Source of the DNA: Chamaecrista fasciculata
Taxonomy: Eukaryota; Streptophyta; Magnoliopsida; Fabales; Fabaceae
Reading direction: 5' to 3'
Assembly: GCA_003254925.1 (NCBI GenBank)
Contig: QANZ01038692.1
Coordinates: forward strand, 21,328 to 85,327
DNA length: 64,000 bases
Shown piece by piece: positions 1 to 11,867 of this stretch (position 1 is its first letter; each line of letters starts with the position of its first letter). The notes beneath the pieces are model-generated. The model was not told where the DNA came from and searched no databases. It was given only the letters and a program-made list of their open reading frames with translations. Both the position numbers and the translations under genes were made by a program.

Positions 1-1669
1 GTATATATAAGGATAATATTTTTTGTAATGTACAATATTTAAAACCAGTAATGAGAAAAAATATATAATTCATACAAAAAAAATACATGTTGATCTCTCC
101 TCCAGTATATATATGGGTAATATTTTTTGTAGTTCAATAACTACAAAAATTATTAGAAAAATATATAATTCATACTCAAAAAATATATATTTTGGTCTCT
201 TCAAATAAATTATTTTTTCAAATAATTATCTTATTTTTTAATATACGCTATACTGTTGAAATTATGTAAAAAAATTTGAATAATAATTTGTTGTTAGTTG
301 AAGATAAATTATTTGGTCTACAAATTTGTAAAGATTATTCTATTTTTATCCTTGAATTTATTTTTTGGTCATTGAATTTAAAAGAGAGAGACCCAATCGT
401 TGATGAATAAGATTTTTTACAGGCAGAGACACACATTTCACTTCGTAAGGACCGATTCGTTGAATCGATATAAAATCGTGGTCCAAATAGAAGATTTTTA
501 AAATTTTCATGTTATTTACATTTTGATCCTTTCATTTCATTACATAAAGCAACTCCAACCTTCATTACAAATATTCACCTTTAGCATAAATTCCAAGACA
601 ATTTCATTACCATTTCATAACAACCACAACCAAAAAGTCAAAATATCATTTTTTTTATTTTTATCTTATTCCATTATCAATTATCAATTCTACTCCTATA
701 CAATTTAAAAAAACCCATATAATTATTTCAACTAACCACCATCATTACATACCCTTTTTCATAATTTCACATCATATTTTTTTCATTACATCTCAAACTA
801 ATCCAAACACCATTTTCATTACATAATTTTCTCATTACCATTTCATTACACAAAATCATCATTTCATTACATACTTATAATCCAAACACACCCTAAAATA
901 TCTTGTGAAACATTGAATTCAAATAGACATAAAAGAAGGATCCTCCATGGATATGGGCTTTTTCGTCAAAGTGTGGAGCCCAATGTTGACATAAAATGTT
1001 ATGGGGTTAGGTGAAGGGTCATTGTCCTTTTAATTCTACGACCTTAATTCAATTAGTTGGTTATTATTCAGCTTTCATCACCAAGAGTGTATTTTTAATT
1101 ACAGAGGATTAAGATATGAACATCATCATTAGAAATGGCTCATCTTTTGGAAACAAGCCTTATCAAAACTCTCTGAAGTGTTTTTCATCGATTTTGACCT
1201 AAAATTCTAGCTTCGTTGTAAAACTTATTGAGTATTTTAGGAGTAATAGTAGTTTTTTTTTTTTTAGTTTTCTCAGTTTATTAGTATAATAGTCTAGATT
1301 AAGATTAATCTTTTTTTTTTGGCCAATAAATTAATCTTATTTGAATGAGAGAGCAAACAGTTTAAAATATTTCCAACAATTTTAATTTTAAGAATTAAAA
1401 CTAAATTCTCTTTAACTCACTAATGATTATACCAAATCATTATTAGTGTAATAGTAGAGCTATACATATTTAATTAATTGGAAGTTGCAATCAATAAGTC
1501 AACTTTGATAATTTAACATCACTTGCAAGAGTGCTTGTTTCTTAATTAGATTAAACATAAGAAGATTTAAAATAAAAAATAGATTATTGTTTTAGAAATT
1601 CGCTGATGGCTTTCTTTAACCTAATGCAAAATTCAAAAAGTGTTTTCTTCTAAACCTTTAAAAAATATA
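1..1669. other. AT-rich intergenic DNA with a TTCATTAC-rich block
   Basis: No gene is visible. Positions about 524-895 are unusually C+A+T biased and repeat variants of TTTCATTACA many times. The block ends in TCCAAACACACCCT, the kind of terminus seen on plant MITEs. No matching left terminus was found, so it may be a one-armed or degraded element. The 61-codon open frame at 523-708 only reflects this biased composition. The rest is AT-rich with short homopolymer runs. Confidence 0.5.
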
Positions 1670-2193
1670 GGCATATTCATTTCGTCTCCAAACTTTACAC
1701 CTGTTGTCAATTTTGTCCCCAATCTTTTTTTGCTGTCAATTTAGTCCCCAAACTTTACACATGCTTTCAATTTCGTCCCCAATATTTTTTTGTTGTCAAT
1801 TTCGTCCTTAATCTTTCACATTTTGGTCAATTTTATCCTTTGCTCTTATTTTAGCCAAATATTGATGACAAAATCTATGTGACTAACAATATATAATGTA
1901 AAATTGATAGAAAAAAAAAACTCAAATCCTAACTTAGATTCAGAAACAGGATACAGTCTGTCGTTAATTTATTAAAAGAAGTTAGTCAAAGATAAAATTG
2001 ACGAAAATGTGAAAGATTGGGGACGAAATTGAAAGTTTATGTAAAGTTTGGGGACGAAATTGACAGCAAAAAAAGATTGAGGATGAAATTGACAGTTTGT
2101 GTAAAGTTTGGGGACGAAGTTGACAACAAAAAAAATTTGGGGACGAAATTGACAGTTGATGTAAAGTTTAGGGACGAAATGAGTACTTTTGCC
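1670..2193. mobile_element. Foldback (long-TIR, Mutator-like) element
   Basis: The two ends are inverted copies: GGCATATTCATTTCGTC at the left and its counterpart TCATTTCGTCCC read inward from the right end. Each arm repeats phrases like 'GTCCCCAAACTTTACA' and 'TGTCAATTTCGTCC' several times. The flanks aaaaatata and aaagttata match at 7 of 9 positions, which suggests an old 9-bp target duplication as made by Mutator-like elements. The centre has no coding capacity; the 68-codon frame at 2017-2223 is translated right arm. Confidence 0.7.
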
Positions 2194-5100
2194 AAAGTTA
2201 TATTCAACTCTCGAATTTTATAGTTTACTGTTACACTTTAGTCTTTACAGTATTTTTTTAAAAATATTTCTAACAGACGGGAAATTAAATCTTGATGAGT
2301 TAATGATTTTCAATATTAGAATTTAGATACTGAATTTCGGCAAAAAAAAAAAAAGTAGATATCGAATAGTTAAGTAATGTATTTTAAAAAAAAAAAAAAC
2401 ATTTTTCACCGTCAAATTTTGCTTTGATTTTGCGTTCCAGTTAGAAGCCGACCAAGTGTGAATGGGAAAGTAAAGTGTAGGCTCATCCTAGCCCCTACTC
2501 TTATTGCTAGTGCTCTAAAATTAATTAATAGATTTTAATCAATGTATTTTTTTTAAAAAAAAAAAAGTAATTTTATACTGTGAAACTCTCAACTATTTAA
2601 CTATTTGAGAACTGTAGTTTTATTTTGAAATAAGTGCTTTTTTTTTTAAGTTACCATATACATATTTTGAAATTTTATTGAACAGAATACTAATAAAAGT
2701 ATATTAAAATATTAATTAAGAGATATACATTAACATTAATACTTTTAATAAAGTGAAAAGTAGGAATTATATAAATTATTATATTTATTACTTTTTCAAA
2801 TTTTAGAGTGACTTAATCGAGATACTGATTAGATCTATTAATTAAATAACTAATTAATTTGTGGTTGTTTGCAAATTCAGTGTTAGTTAGGATTAGGGAC
2901 TATAGGGTGGCTACTCTTGCTTGTTGTTGGGACCCACTGTTATTTCCAATTATTGGCTCTTATTTTTTGTTCGTGTTTGTGTTCTTATTTGTGATAATGA
3001 CTTTTAACTGTTAAGCTACCTCATTTTCTTTAATTTTTAAAAAGTGATATCTATTTAGTTTGTAAATACTTAGAGATTATTATATTTTTTATAGTAGAGA
3101 TCATTAAAATATATTTTATCTATATTAATATTTTTTTAAAATTAAATAATTCGACTCCAACTTAAGACATCAAGTGTTCATTTTCTTTTTTGGTGGATTA
3201 GACTTCATTTGTTAGTAGAGATTATTAAAATATATTTTATTGTTATTATTTTTTGTTGATGGACTTTTTTTGCACTTACTTTAAAATAAAAAGCCATTTA
3301 TCCAAAAATATCGTGAAATTTTCTTGTCTCGTACACACAAAGAAATAACAATATTGAAAGCTTCGAAATTACATGGTTTAGGTTCAACTCTTGGTAATTC
3401 CTCATTTGATAAGTTATTTGTAAGTACTTTTATAAGTATTTTTTGAGTCCGGAGATCTACCCTGATCCTAAACTAGAGCATCATCCCCTCATTTAAATTT
3501 TTTGTTAAAAAAAATAATGAAAGCTTCGAAAGCCTAATTTAGCTTTCAACCTCAATCATAATGGATGAAACATTAGTGCATTAGTGCACAAGTGCATTAC
3601 ATAGACAACTCTCATTCTCTAGAACCCAAAGTACTGTTTTTTTTCATTTATTTAGTTTAAAAGAAGTTGAATAGTGAAATTAAAAATTTTAAAAAACGGC
3701 AATCATCATTCATATAGGTAAGGCTAGCTCTCTATGAATGACAATAATAATAAATAAAGTTGCTATCACACAAATGAATTGGTTAGCAATTAGCTTTGCC
3801 TTCTATTTTCAGTACTACTTTTTTTTTATTAATATAAAAACATTAAAAAACTAAGCACAACAAATATTAAAAGTTGGAGCACAGATTCGTGAAGAATTAA
3901 TTTTTGGTCTGTCGGACTGAGGATACCTTGAAAACAAAAAAAATATATTAAAGGTTGGAATACAAGTTAAACAAGTTGTCCACACAATAACAAGCCGCAA
4001 TTAGACATGCCTGCATCAGTAATATTTCATTTAAGAATGATATTCTATAAGTATTCATAAATTTTACTTATTAGATTTAAATATAGATATAAATAAAAAT
4101 AAAATAGGTCTAGATATAGAGATTTCTCTATTTAATATTGTTAGTCAAAGTTTGAATTCGAAAATAAAAATACTCAACTCGTATTTTATCTAATATAATA
4201 AATTTTAATTTTTTAATATATAAATATATATTATAATATTAAATTATATTATATATAAGTATTAAGTTAAAAATTCTGTATAAAATATAAAATTTAATAA
4301 TATATATATTTTATAAAAAAACAAATTATATATTTCAATTTTCCTTTCGAAATTGAGTATAGATTCTCTCGCCAATAAAACAAAAGAAATTCAGTATAGA
4401 TCCAGAGATTTAACTAATTATCAAGTACGGAAATGGATGAGATTGAATTTGATATCATACATAGAGATCTTGAGACTAGAAATGAGCATAATTTTTTTTT
4501 TTATGGATCCAAATTGGAAGATCATAAATTCATAATATTGACTAACTTTATCGATATACTATATGGGCTTTAAGGCAATTGTTAAGGTACATTAATTGCA
4601 CTTGAATTTTTATTTTGAAAATACAATTTCACTTCATAATTTTAAAGAAGTAATAATGCATCTTAGAATTTACCTCAAAATTTCCATATGAAAGGATAAA
4701 GAGAAGTTATTTTCTTTAAAGTATATGAATATGTTTTAGAAAAATCAATTCATATTAAGTAAAAGTACTTATACACGTTAAAATTAATTTTTTTTAAAAA
4801 AAATAAACTACTTGAAAGATATAACTTGGAAATAGAAGTAGAGACAAAAAGAAAGAAATAATTGAGTGAATAGTTGTGGAGGTCAGAACCGGACGGTGTC
4901 GTTTTTAGAGGGTCACAAGTCGTAACTAACAACTAAGGAAGCGAGTGGGTCAAAAACTCAAAAAAAAATGGCTTCTGGTGTGAATCATTGAAAGTTGAAA
5001 CTTTAGGATTTTTTATGTCATCATGAAAATAATAACTTAATATAGTATATTATTATTGTAAATAAAATATTTTAATTAGCTTGAAACACCAAAAACAATA

Positions 5101-5449
5101 ATTTAAGTGATAAATTTAATAATATTTTTATTCAATTTCTTTTTATTTATATTCGGTTAAATTAAATGTTTAGTTCCTATAGTTTTACTAAAATTATCAT
5201 TTAGTTCCTATGCTTTAATTGTATATGATTTAGTCCTTCTTGAAGTTCAAAATTTTTGTAATCTCGTCCTTAAAGTTATAACAACTTTAACTTATCAATT
5301 ATGTGTCATTAAATAAATATCAAAATATGTAATTATATCATATCTAATTCATAAAAAGAGGCACATATAATATAATAAAAAAATTGAATTAAGAGTTATT
5401 TTATAGGAAGCTTAATTGTGCGGATTACATGATACAACTATTGATGAAA
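2194..5449. other. Intergenic, no recognisable gene
   Basis: About 3.2 kb of AT-rich sequence with A and T runs. From about 5160 to 5285 there is a solitary arm rich in 'TTTAGTTCCTAT' phrases, like the foldback arms elsewhere in the window. I see no gene or intact mobile element. Confidence 0.5.
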
Positions 5450-5454
5450 ATAGA

Positions 5455-5760
5455 AATATATAGAATTGTATTCTGTTAGCATTGTATGTACAAGTGTTAC
5501 TCGGCCAGATCTTCAATAAAATAAGGTGAGTCAATTTATGCATCATCCCTTAATCGAACAATGGTTGGTTGTGAAGAGGATCCTTAGATATCTCCAAGGC
5601 ACAAAAGAAATGGGATTGCATCTTTAGAAATGTACCTTCCCACGATTAAAAGCTTTGTGTGATGTAGATTGGGCATTAGATCCAGTGGATTGAAGGTCAA
5701 CATTAGGATTTTGCATCTATTTTGGTCCCAACCTCATATATTGGGTGTTAACTAGATTTA
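5455..5760 (+). pseudogene. Ty1/copia polyprotein remnant (RNase H region)
   Basis: From 5526 the + strand reads VSQFMHHPLIEQWLVVKRIL and continues RYLQGTKEMGLHL before an in-frame stop at 5625-5627. This matches the conserved copia segment around 'FMHxPTxxHWxAVKRILRYLKGT'. Just upstream, TRPDL appears in a shifted frame, as in the family's 'TRPDLxFAVNxVSQFM'. Downstream, a second stop-broken stretch reads LKALCDVDWALDPVD and then STLGFCIYFGPNLIYW, corresponding to the RNase H 'DADWAGCPDDRRSTSGYC' region. At least one frameshift and two stops make it non-functional. No LTRs were found around it, so it is an isolated internal fragment. Confidence 0.85.
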
Positions 5761-5766
5761 AATTTA

Positions 5767-6069
5767 GGGTAAATTACATTTTGGTATCCGGTTCTATGGA
5801 CCGATTTTACTTTGGTACCATGTACTTTCAAAAGTGACACTTTGGTATCCTGTTATTTCTTTTTTTTTTTCTTGGCCCGATTGGTATCCTCTTATTTCAA
5901 AAGTGATACTTTGGTATTATGTTATTTGCACTGTTAACACGTTGGTACCCCAACAAAGGTAGAACAACAAATCGTGAAAGAACAGGATACCAAAGTGAAA
6001 TCGGACTATATAACAGAGTACCAAAGTGTTAACGGTGTAAAGAACCGGGCACCAAAATGTAATCTACGC
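5767..6069. mobile_element. MITE with ~28-bp terminal inverted repeats
   Basis: The left end GGGTAAATTACATTTTGGTA pairs with a right end whose reverse complement is GCGTAGATTACATTTTGGTG; similarity continues through 'CCGGTTC'. The inner arms carry 'CTTTGGTATCC'-type repeats. It is non-coding and about 303 bp long. The target duplication is not clear. It belongs to the same broad group as the elements at 10573, 24741 and 37166. Confidence 0.75.
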
Positions 6070-6639
6070 TTATTATATTAATAAAAATGTTTATATTTAA
6101 TATCTATCTATAGTGTCTCAAATAAAATTGCTTACTCAAAAGAAGTATAACTATATAGGTGTTCGGCTCTATATCATAATTTACTTTACAGTGTGTTTCC
6201 ACCGTTAACATGTGAACTTGGGCTGTAATGTGAGGTTGCCAATTGTTTGGATTGGGCCTTACGATACATATAGATACAGCTTGTTTTTTTTATTAAACAC
6301 ATATATACTATTATTACTAAAATAATAATGGCCCAACGGACTAAAGTTCTTCAGATATTCTTCTTTTTTTTTTTTTGCAAATGAATTGATACTCTAAGGT
6401 AAAACTGCACAATCTTCCTAGTCTATATTTTGGCTTAATATAGTTTTACTTGAAAAAAAAATGTTAGAATCTTCGTGGATTTCTTTAAATATAAAGATAT
6501 GAAATTAAAATATTAAATATATTAGTTTTAATTATATTCTATTAATAATGGTATTTTAATTACATTCAAACAAAATAGGAAGTCAAGTGTAATAAGAAAA
6601 AAAAGGAAGTGAAGTCTATAGTAGAATATCAGGTGATGA

Positions 6640-7150
6640 ACTAAGTTCTGGCCCGAGGGGCTTTATCTGGTTCGGTGAGGAATTCGGGCGACGATTTTCT
6701 GCAAAACAAAGAACAGCTGGGGTGCTGCCCCACGATTCTCCTCCGATGCCCCTAAGTTAGTAAATAGTATTTGAGAGTAATCAGTCTAGACTGAGTAGAG
6801 TGCATTACCTTCATTGAGGCTGTCTAAGCCTTTTGATAGTGCAGGTGGCCATAGCTAGGTCCGATATTCAGGGGATTTTGTTTCCCACTGGTTCTAGGAG
6901 AATCCCTTTAGTGAAGATATCTTAGGTAAATCTTTACCGAAATCATTAATTTCCGAAAGAAGGGATGCATGACTGACTCACTTTCCCACATAAGATATGA
7001 TGAGCTGATGACTGTCACGATCTCCCCGATGTGGGACATGGCCTGGCGGCCATGCCCTAAGGATTGGGGCATGGCCAATGGTTGGGGCATGGCCGCCAAC
7101 CATGTCCCATTGTGGAGCATGGCCAAGCGATCATGTCTTAGTAGTTGAGG
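6640..7150 (-). mobile_element. LTR-like remnant (gypsy/TRIM-type leader region)
   Basis: Read on the minus strand it contains the stretch 'CTAACTTAGGGGCATCGGAG' followed by an 'AGAATCGTGGGG' block and then 'GTTTTGCAG'. That order (acttnngCATCGGAG, C/G-rich block, TTTGCAGG) is typical of the leader/R region of plant LTR retroelements. The same pattern recurs at 17604-17996 and 38170-38740. The right part (about 7025-7140) carries local inverted copies of GGCATGGCC. Ends and target duplication were not resolved. The 72-codon minus frame here is not a gene. Confidence 0.5.
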
Positions 7151-10100
7151 CTGGTTTGTTCTTTTTTACGGTACGTTTCCTTTGTTATATTATCATCAGG
7201 CTTGACATTCATAGTTTAATAAGCTAAACCTATAAAACAATGCCATATATTCTAACTTAAGCCTTTGCTACAAATTGCCGTTTGCTCTAATTAATCATTC
7301 TTACTCCAAAAATCTATCTTTTCTCAATTTTATTTCTGCCTGTGTCTAAAACCATGAAGTTTAGGTTTAAATTGTGTGTATGATATGATAATATCAGATA
7401 TTTTTATCAAGAGTAACAATAGTGAAATTTTGAACTCCCAAACTATTAAATAACCTATCAATTAAAAAAATTAAAATGCAAAAATAATATTTACTCTCTT
7501 AAGATTCAGACTTCCTATGTGATTACTCTTTTACTAATAATAAAATTAACATTGTTTGAAAAATAATTGATTTCTTTTCAAAAATTAAAAATATATATTA
7601 AACCAAAGTAAAAGTTTTGAATTAAAAGGAAAAATGAGTAAAACTTCAATTTTTTGAGGAGGGCTTTTGCCTACTTTTTAATTGTTTGTCCATATCGCTA
7701 TAAAGTTTGCAATAATGGCATACCGATTATAATCACTGCTGAGCATAACTTGATTCCTATAACATGAAATAAATAATAGTTCCCAAGATTACAATTAATA
7801 AATTCTTAATTAATGACTTGACCACGATATCTATACATAAACATTAATATTGGTCTAGCCGTCTAGGCATTAAGAGATTTAATATTGTTTAAATAAAATT
7901 TTGAGATTGAGATATAGTAAATATACTAAATACATCTACTTTAATCATTTTTCTAGCATAATCACATACTTCAAGTTTGAATTAATCAAAACAAAATTTT
8001 TGAAAAATCAAAATTGTAAAAAAAAAAAAAAAACAACATTGACTAGATTAAAAAAAAAAAAATACATTAGACTTGACTTTCATGTATTGCCTTACACACA
8101 CACGTTCAACTACCCAAACAAATTAAACCACACCTGTTTACTAATTGGCTAGCTTCAACTAATGTTTGAGCTTTATTGACGAGTTATTCACCTCATTTCA
8201 TTGAAATTCCTTGTGTTGGCCATCCTCAAGTTAAACTTAACACAATAAGCTCCATCAGTTTTGAAGCTAGTAAATAAACATTTGACACGTGATAAAAATT
8301 TGATGCAGGACCAATCATGATAGAAAGAAAATATGAAACACACATTTTTACATGACTAATCATAGAAGAGAAAAAATATAAATTAAGTTTCTAATTGGAA
8401 GAACCTTATAATAAATATATAAGAAACTTTACTTAAGTTTTTTCCTTTGTTATATATGTTGAAAATAATGAAAACGAGGATACTAGGAAATTAAATAAGA
8501 ATATATATGTGAAATTGGAAGGATTAACTTTGCCAGAAAAGAGGATTTGGATCTTTTAAAATGTAATATTTAGTATAGTTTGTACAATTTAGAAAGAGAT
8601 AGGAAGATATAGAGAAAGAAAATATAAGTCTCAAACTTTATCATTTTAGAGCTCACTCTTTATCTCTATAAAATATTCTCAAATTTTGGGAGTATAATTG
8701 AAACTGATATTATATTTTGAGAGTACAATTGACAAAAAATAATATTATGGCTACAACTGAAAATGACCGCATATTTTAGAAGCACCAAGAGTACTTTTGG
8801 AGAAAAAAAAAAGAACTCAATAAGAGTAATCTATTTAATCTTGTTTGCTGACGACTCTAATTAAAAAGAGAAAGAGTTCATCGAGAGTAACTAATAGTTT
8901 TAATTTCGTCACATTCAAATTTATATAATGAGATATGAATCATATGACCATATTTAATATTTTTTGATAAAAATATAATTGTTAGAAAAGTTTAGTGAAC
9001 ATGCCGTCACAATCTTACTGTTGTTTGGTGGATCTTGGATCATCCAACGAGGATCATAGTTTGACCTTTCTTGAAACTATATTTGTATATTATATATTAA
9101 CATTTAATTTAGCATCACCATGCATATATCTCCCTTTTCTACTACTTCTCACTATCTTTTCAGATAGAAAGGGAATAACATGATTATATATCTAAAGCCC
9201 AAATGAATTTGCTTTCTCAACGCCCTTTTAAACCCTTTAATTTTTACTCTATCAAACAAGAAGAAAAAAGGAAGCACCTTTAATTTAGTGAGCAAGAATT
9301 AAAGCCAGCTTTTGCTATATATGAATGAATAATGGTGCTAAAAAGTGAATTTAATTAATTAATTAGGCATATTACTCCGATGGATCAACTTTAATTCTAG
9401 ATCATGCTTAATTTTTTTTTCTAAGTGAGTGATCCACCAATCCAACAAATTAAAGTTAGCATCTTGCCTTTTGAATCTTGGGTATTATTCATTTTTTTTA
9501 AAATGGTTAAGCACACCCACTTTTCTCACCTATTCATTTTAATTTAAAGTTTGGGGTCAGAAAAAAAGCTGCCACCAAGTATTTTTTTTTTTTTAAAAAA
9601 AAAACAAGACAGAGAGGAGAAAACGATATATGGAAGTAATAATACTCATGCATTCCCATGTGTGATCTGAAATGAATTCGAATGCTTAATAGCTTTAGCC
9701 TACAGTGATATTATATAGTACTATATATTATATACCTCTTGTGATTTTGAAACATAGCTAGCTAGCTTATGCTTATCTGTTGCAAAAGAGGACAACAATA
9801 ATGATCTAATGCCAAATCTAATGGCATCTGCTTGTGTTTCAAAAAAAAGGTATATATAAAGATATGACGATCCACTTGGTTTTGTCCACCGTCAAAATGA
9901 GGACACAATCGTACCACTATACACTTCGTTTTTGTGCAATCTTCATCTCATCTATTCTAGGATTTCTAGGACAATGATTAATTAAGAAATAGCGAAGATT
10001 ATTGTATATAAATCATATATTATAAAATGAGAATGTTGATATGGGTTGTGATTTTTAGCTCACAATGAATGTTAAGTATGTGAATCAATTCTTACATAAT

Positions 10101-10572
10101 AAATACACTTGTAGGAGGAATGAAGAGCCTTAATTCTTATTTAACTCCAAATAAAATTAATTGAGTCTTGCTAATAAAATCCGAATATCGATCGATGAAA
10201 AAACAAAAAAAGAAAGTAGCGGAATATATTTATTATGAGACAAGATAAGCATATTTTACTTTATTTCAAAATCTTCATCACTGATATTTTCACTTTAATT
10301 AAGAATGAAAAAAAAAATAATTTATTAAAATTTTCACAGAATTATAATTTAATAATTATATATCATAAATATATTTTTTTTATTTCTTTTATATATATAT
10401 ATATATCAAATATTTAGTTTCGACGAATAATATTTCAAAAATTAAATAGTTGACATTTCTAAATAAATTAAGACTACAAAATATATTTACAATATTCATA
10501 AACAAAATTACAATTTTCGAACAAATATGAGGACTTAAAATTAAATAAATTTACTCTTTTCTTTTTTAAAAA
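7151..10572. other. Intergenic, no recognisable gene
   Basis: AT-rich DNA. About 8650-8800 contains a fragment ('GAGAGTACAATTGAC', 'GTATAATTGAAACTGA') related to the MITE at 53408-53783. The short open frames at 7901-8152, 8995-9183 and 10235-10417 have low-complexity products with no family resemblance. Confidence 0.5.
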
Positions 10573-11093
10573 GATAAATTACACTTTGGTACTTTGTGGT
10601 TTGACCTCATTCCATTTTGGTACCCAGTGGTTTAAAATGTGACACTTTGGTACCTTGAGGTCTCCACTGTTACCCCTTTGGTATCCTAAGTAATTTTTTT
10701 TGGTAGTTTCTGACAGAATTTGACACGTGATATGCACGTGGGTTCACTAAAACTTAATTTTGTCCAACATTTTGCCACAATAAAGATCAAACGCTGTTTT
10801 TTGAAACCTAACTTTGAATTCTCTAAAAAAATTCTTAGCGCGGAGAATTTAATGTTAGGTTTCAAAAAGCAACGTTTAATCTTTTGTTGTGGTAAAATGT
10901 TGAACAAAATTGAGTTTTAGTGAGCCCACATGCATATCACGTGCTAAATTCCATCCAAAACTAACGAAAAAAACTTCTTAGGGTACCAAAAGGGTAACAG
11001 TGAAGACCTCGAGGTACTAAAATGTCACGTTTTAAACCATAAGGTACCAACGTGGAATGAGGTCAAATTATAAGTACCAAAATGTAATTTAGC
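10573..11093. mobile_element. Foldback element, near-palindromic (~520 bp)
   Basis: Left end GATAAATTACACTTTGGTAC and right end (reverse complement) GCTAAATTACATTTTGGTAC. The arms stay complementary almost to the centre near 10830. Because the element is palindromic, nearly the same peptide ('KIKRCFLKPN') can be read on both strands (10720-10920 + and 10686-10907 -). Those frames are consequences of the inverted repeat, not genes. Flanks ttttaaaaa and ttagaaaaa are a possible degenerate 9-bp target duplication. Confidence 0.8.
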
Positions 11094-11854
11094 TTAGAAA
11101 AATATCTACTTTTGAGAATCACATTCATCTAGTTATACATGTTGATCCATGATGTTTTGTTATTTTGTTTTAAAATCACAAAAAGGAGGTTGTCTAGTTA
11201 GAAAAATGAGCCAAAAATGATAAGAAAACAATGCAATTAAGTAAGACCTGAAAAAGAAAAAGTGGTGAGAGTGATTGATTAGGATTAGGGGAACGTAAAT
11301 GAGGATGATCCAATATTGTACTATTGATTTATTGTGTGGGCTTGTTTTGTGAAAGGGCTCCACAATGTGCATGATGTTGTGGCGGTAGTAGAATTCAATG
11401 TGGAAATTGGAATTGATGCCAAGGCTCCCTAATTGCTTAATTTAATTCATTTAATTTTTCATATTTCATAATTCTTTTTTTTTTCTTTCTGTTTTACATA
11501 AGTACTCTCAAATTGAGGCAATCTTATTTGAGACATTATTGTCAAATATCCTACTAAATATGGATACCTTTTTCCATAAGCTATTAACTCTTTCCATTAA
11601 ATCTAATCTTATTGATTTCATAATTCATATGTAATTCATTGAATGATGGAAATGAAGAGAGCGGCAGTCAAATTGGAATTGGAAATGGTGAATGGGGTCC
11701 ATTCCAATTGAATGAAGACCATGTTTTTGTTAAATTGCCTGCAATAATGAGTCTGTGATGAGATTGTATCCTTTTTAATGTCTCTTTTGGCCTTGGACCC
11801 TCCTCAATTATCATACTTTCATACCATTCATTTCTCTTCTGCTTTCAGCTTTCT
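11094..11854. other. Intergenic, nothing recognised
   Basis: Non-coding sequence between the foldback and the LINE. Nothing recognisable. Confidence 0.5.
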
Positions 11855-11867
11855 ACAGCAAACTTTT

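Noticed and set aside
6908..7126. 72-codon minus frame with repeated 'LGHG/AMPQ' residues
   Set aside because: It comes from local inverted copies of GGCATGGCC in an LTR-like remnant.
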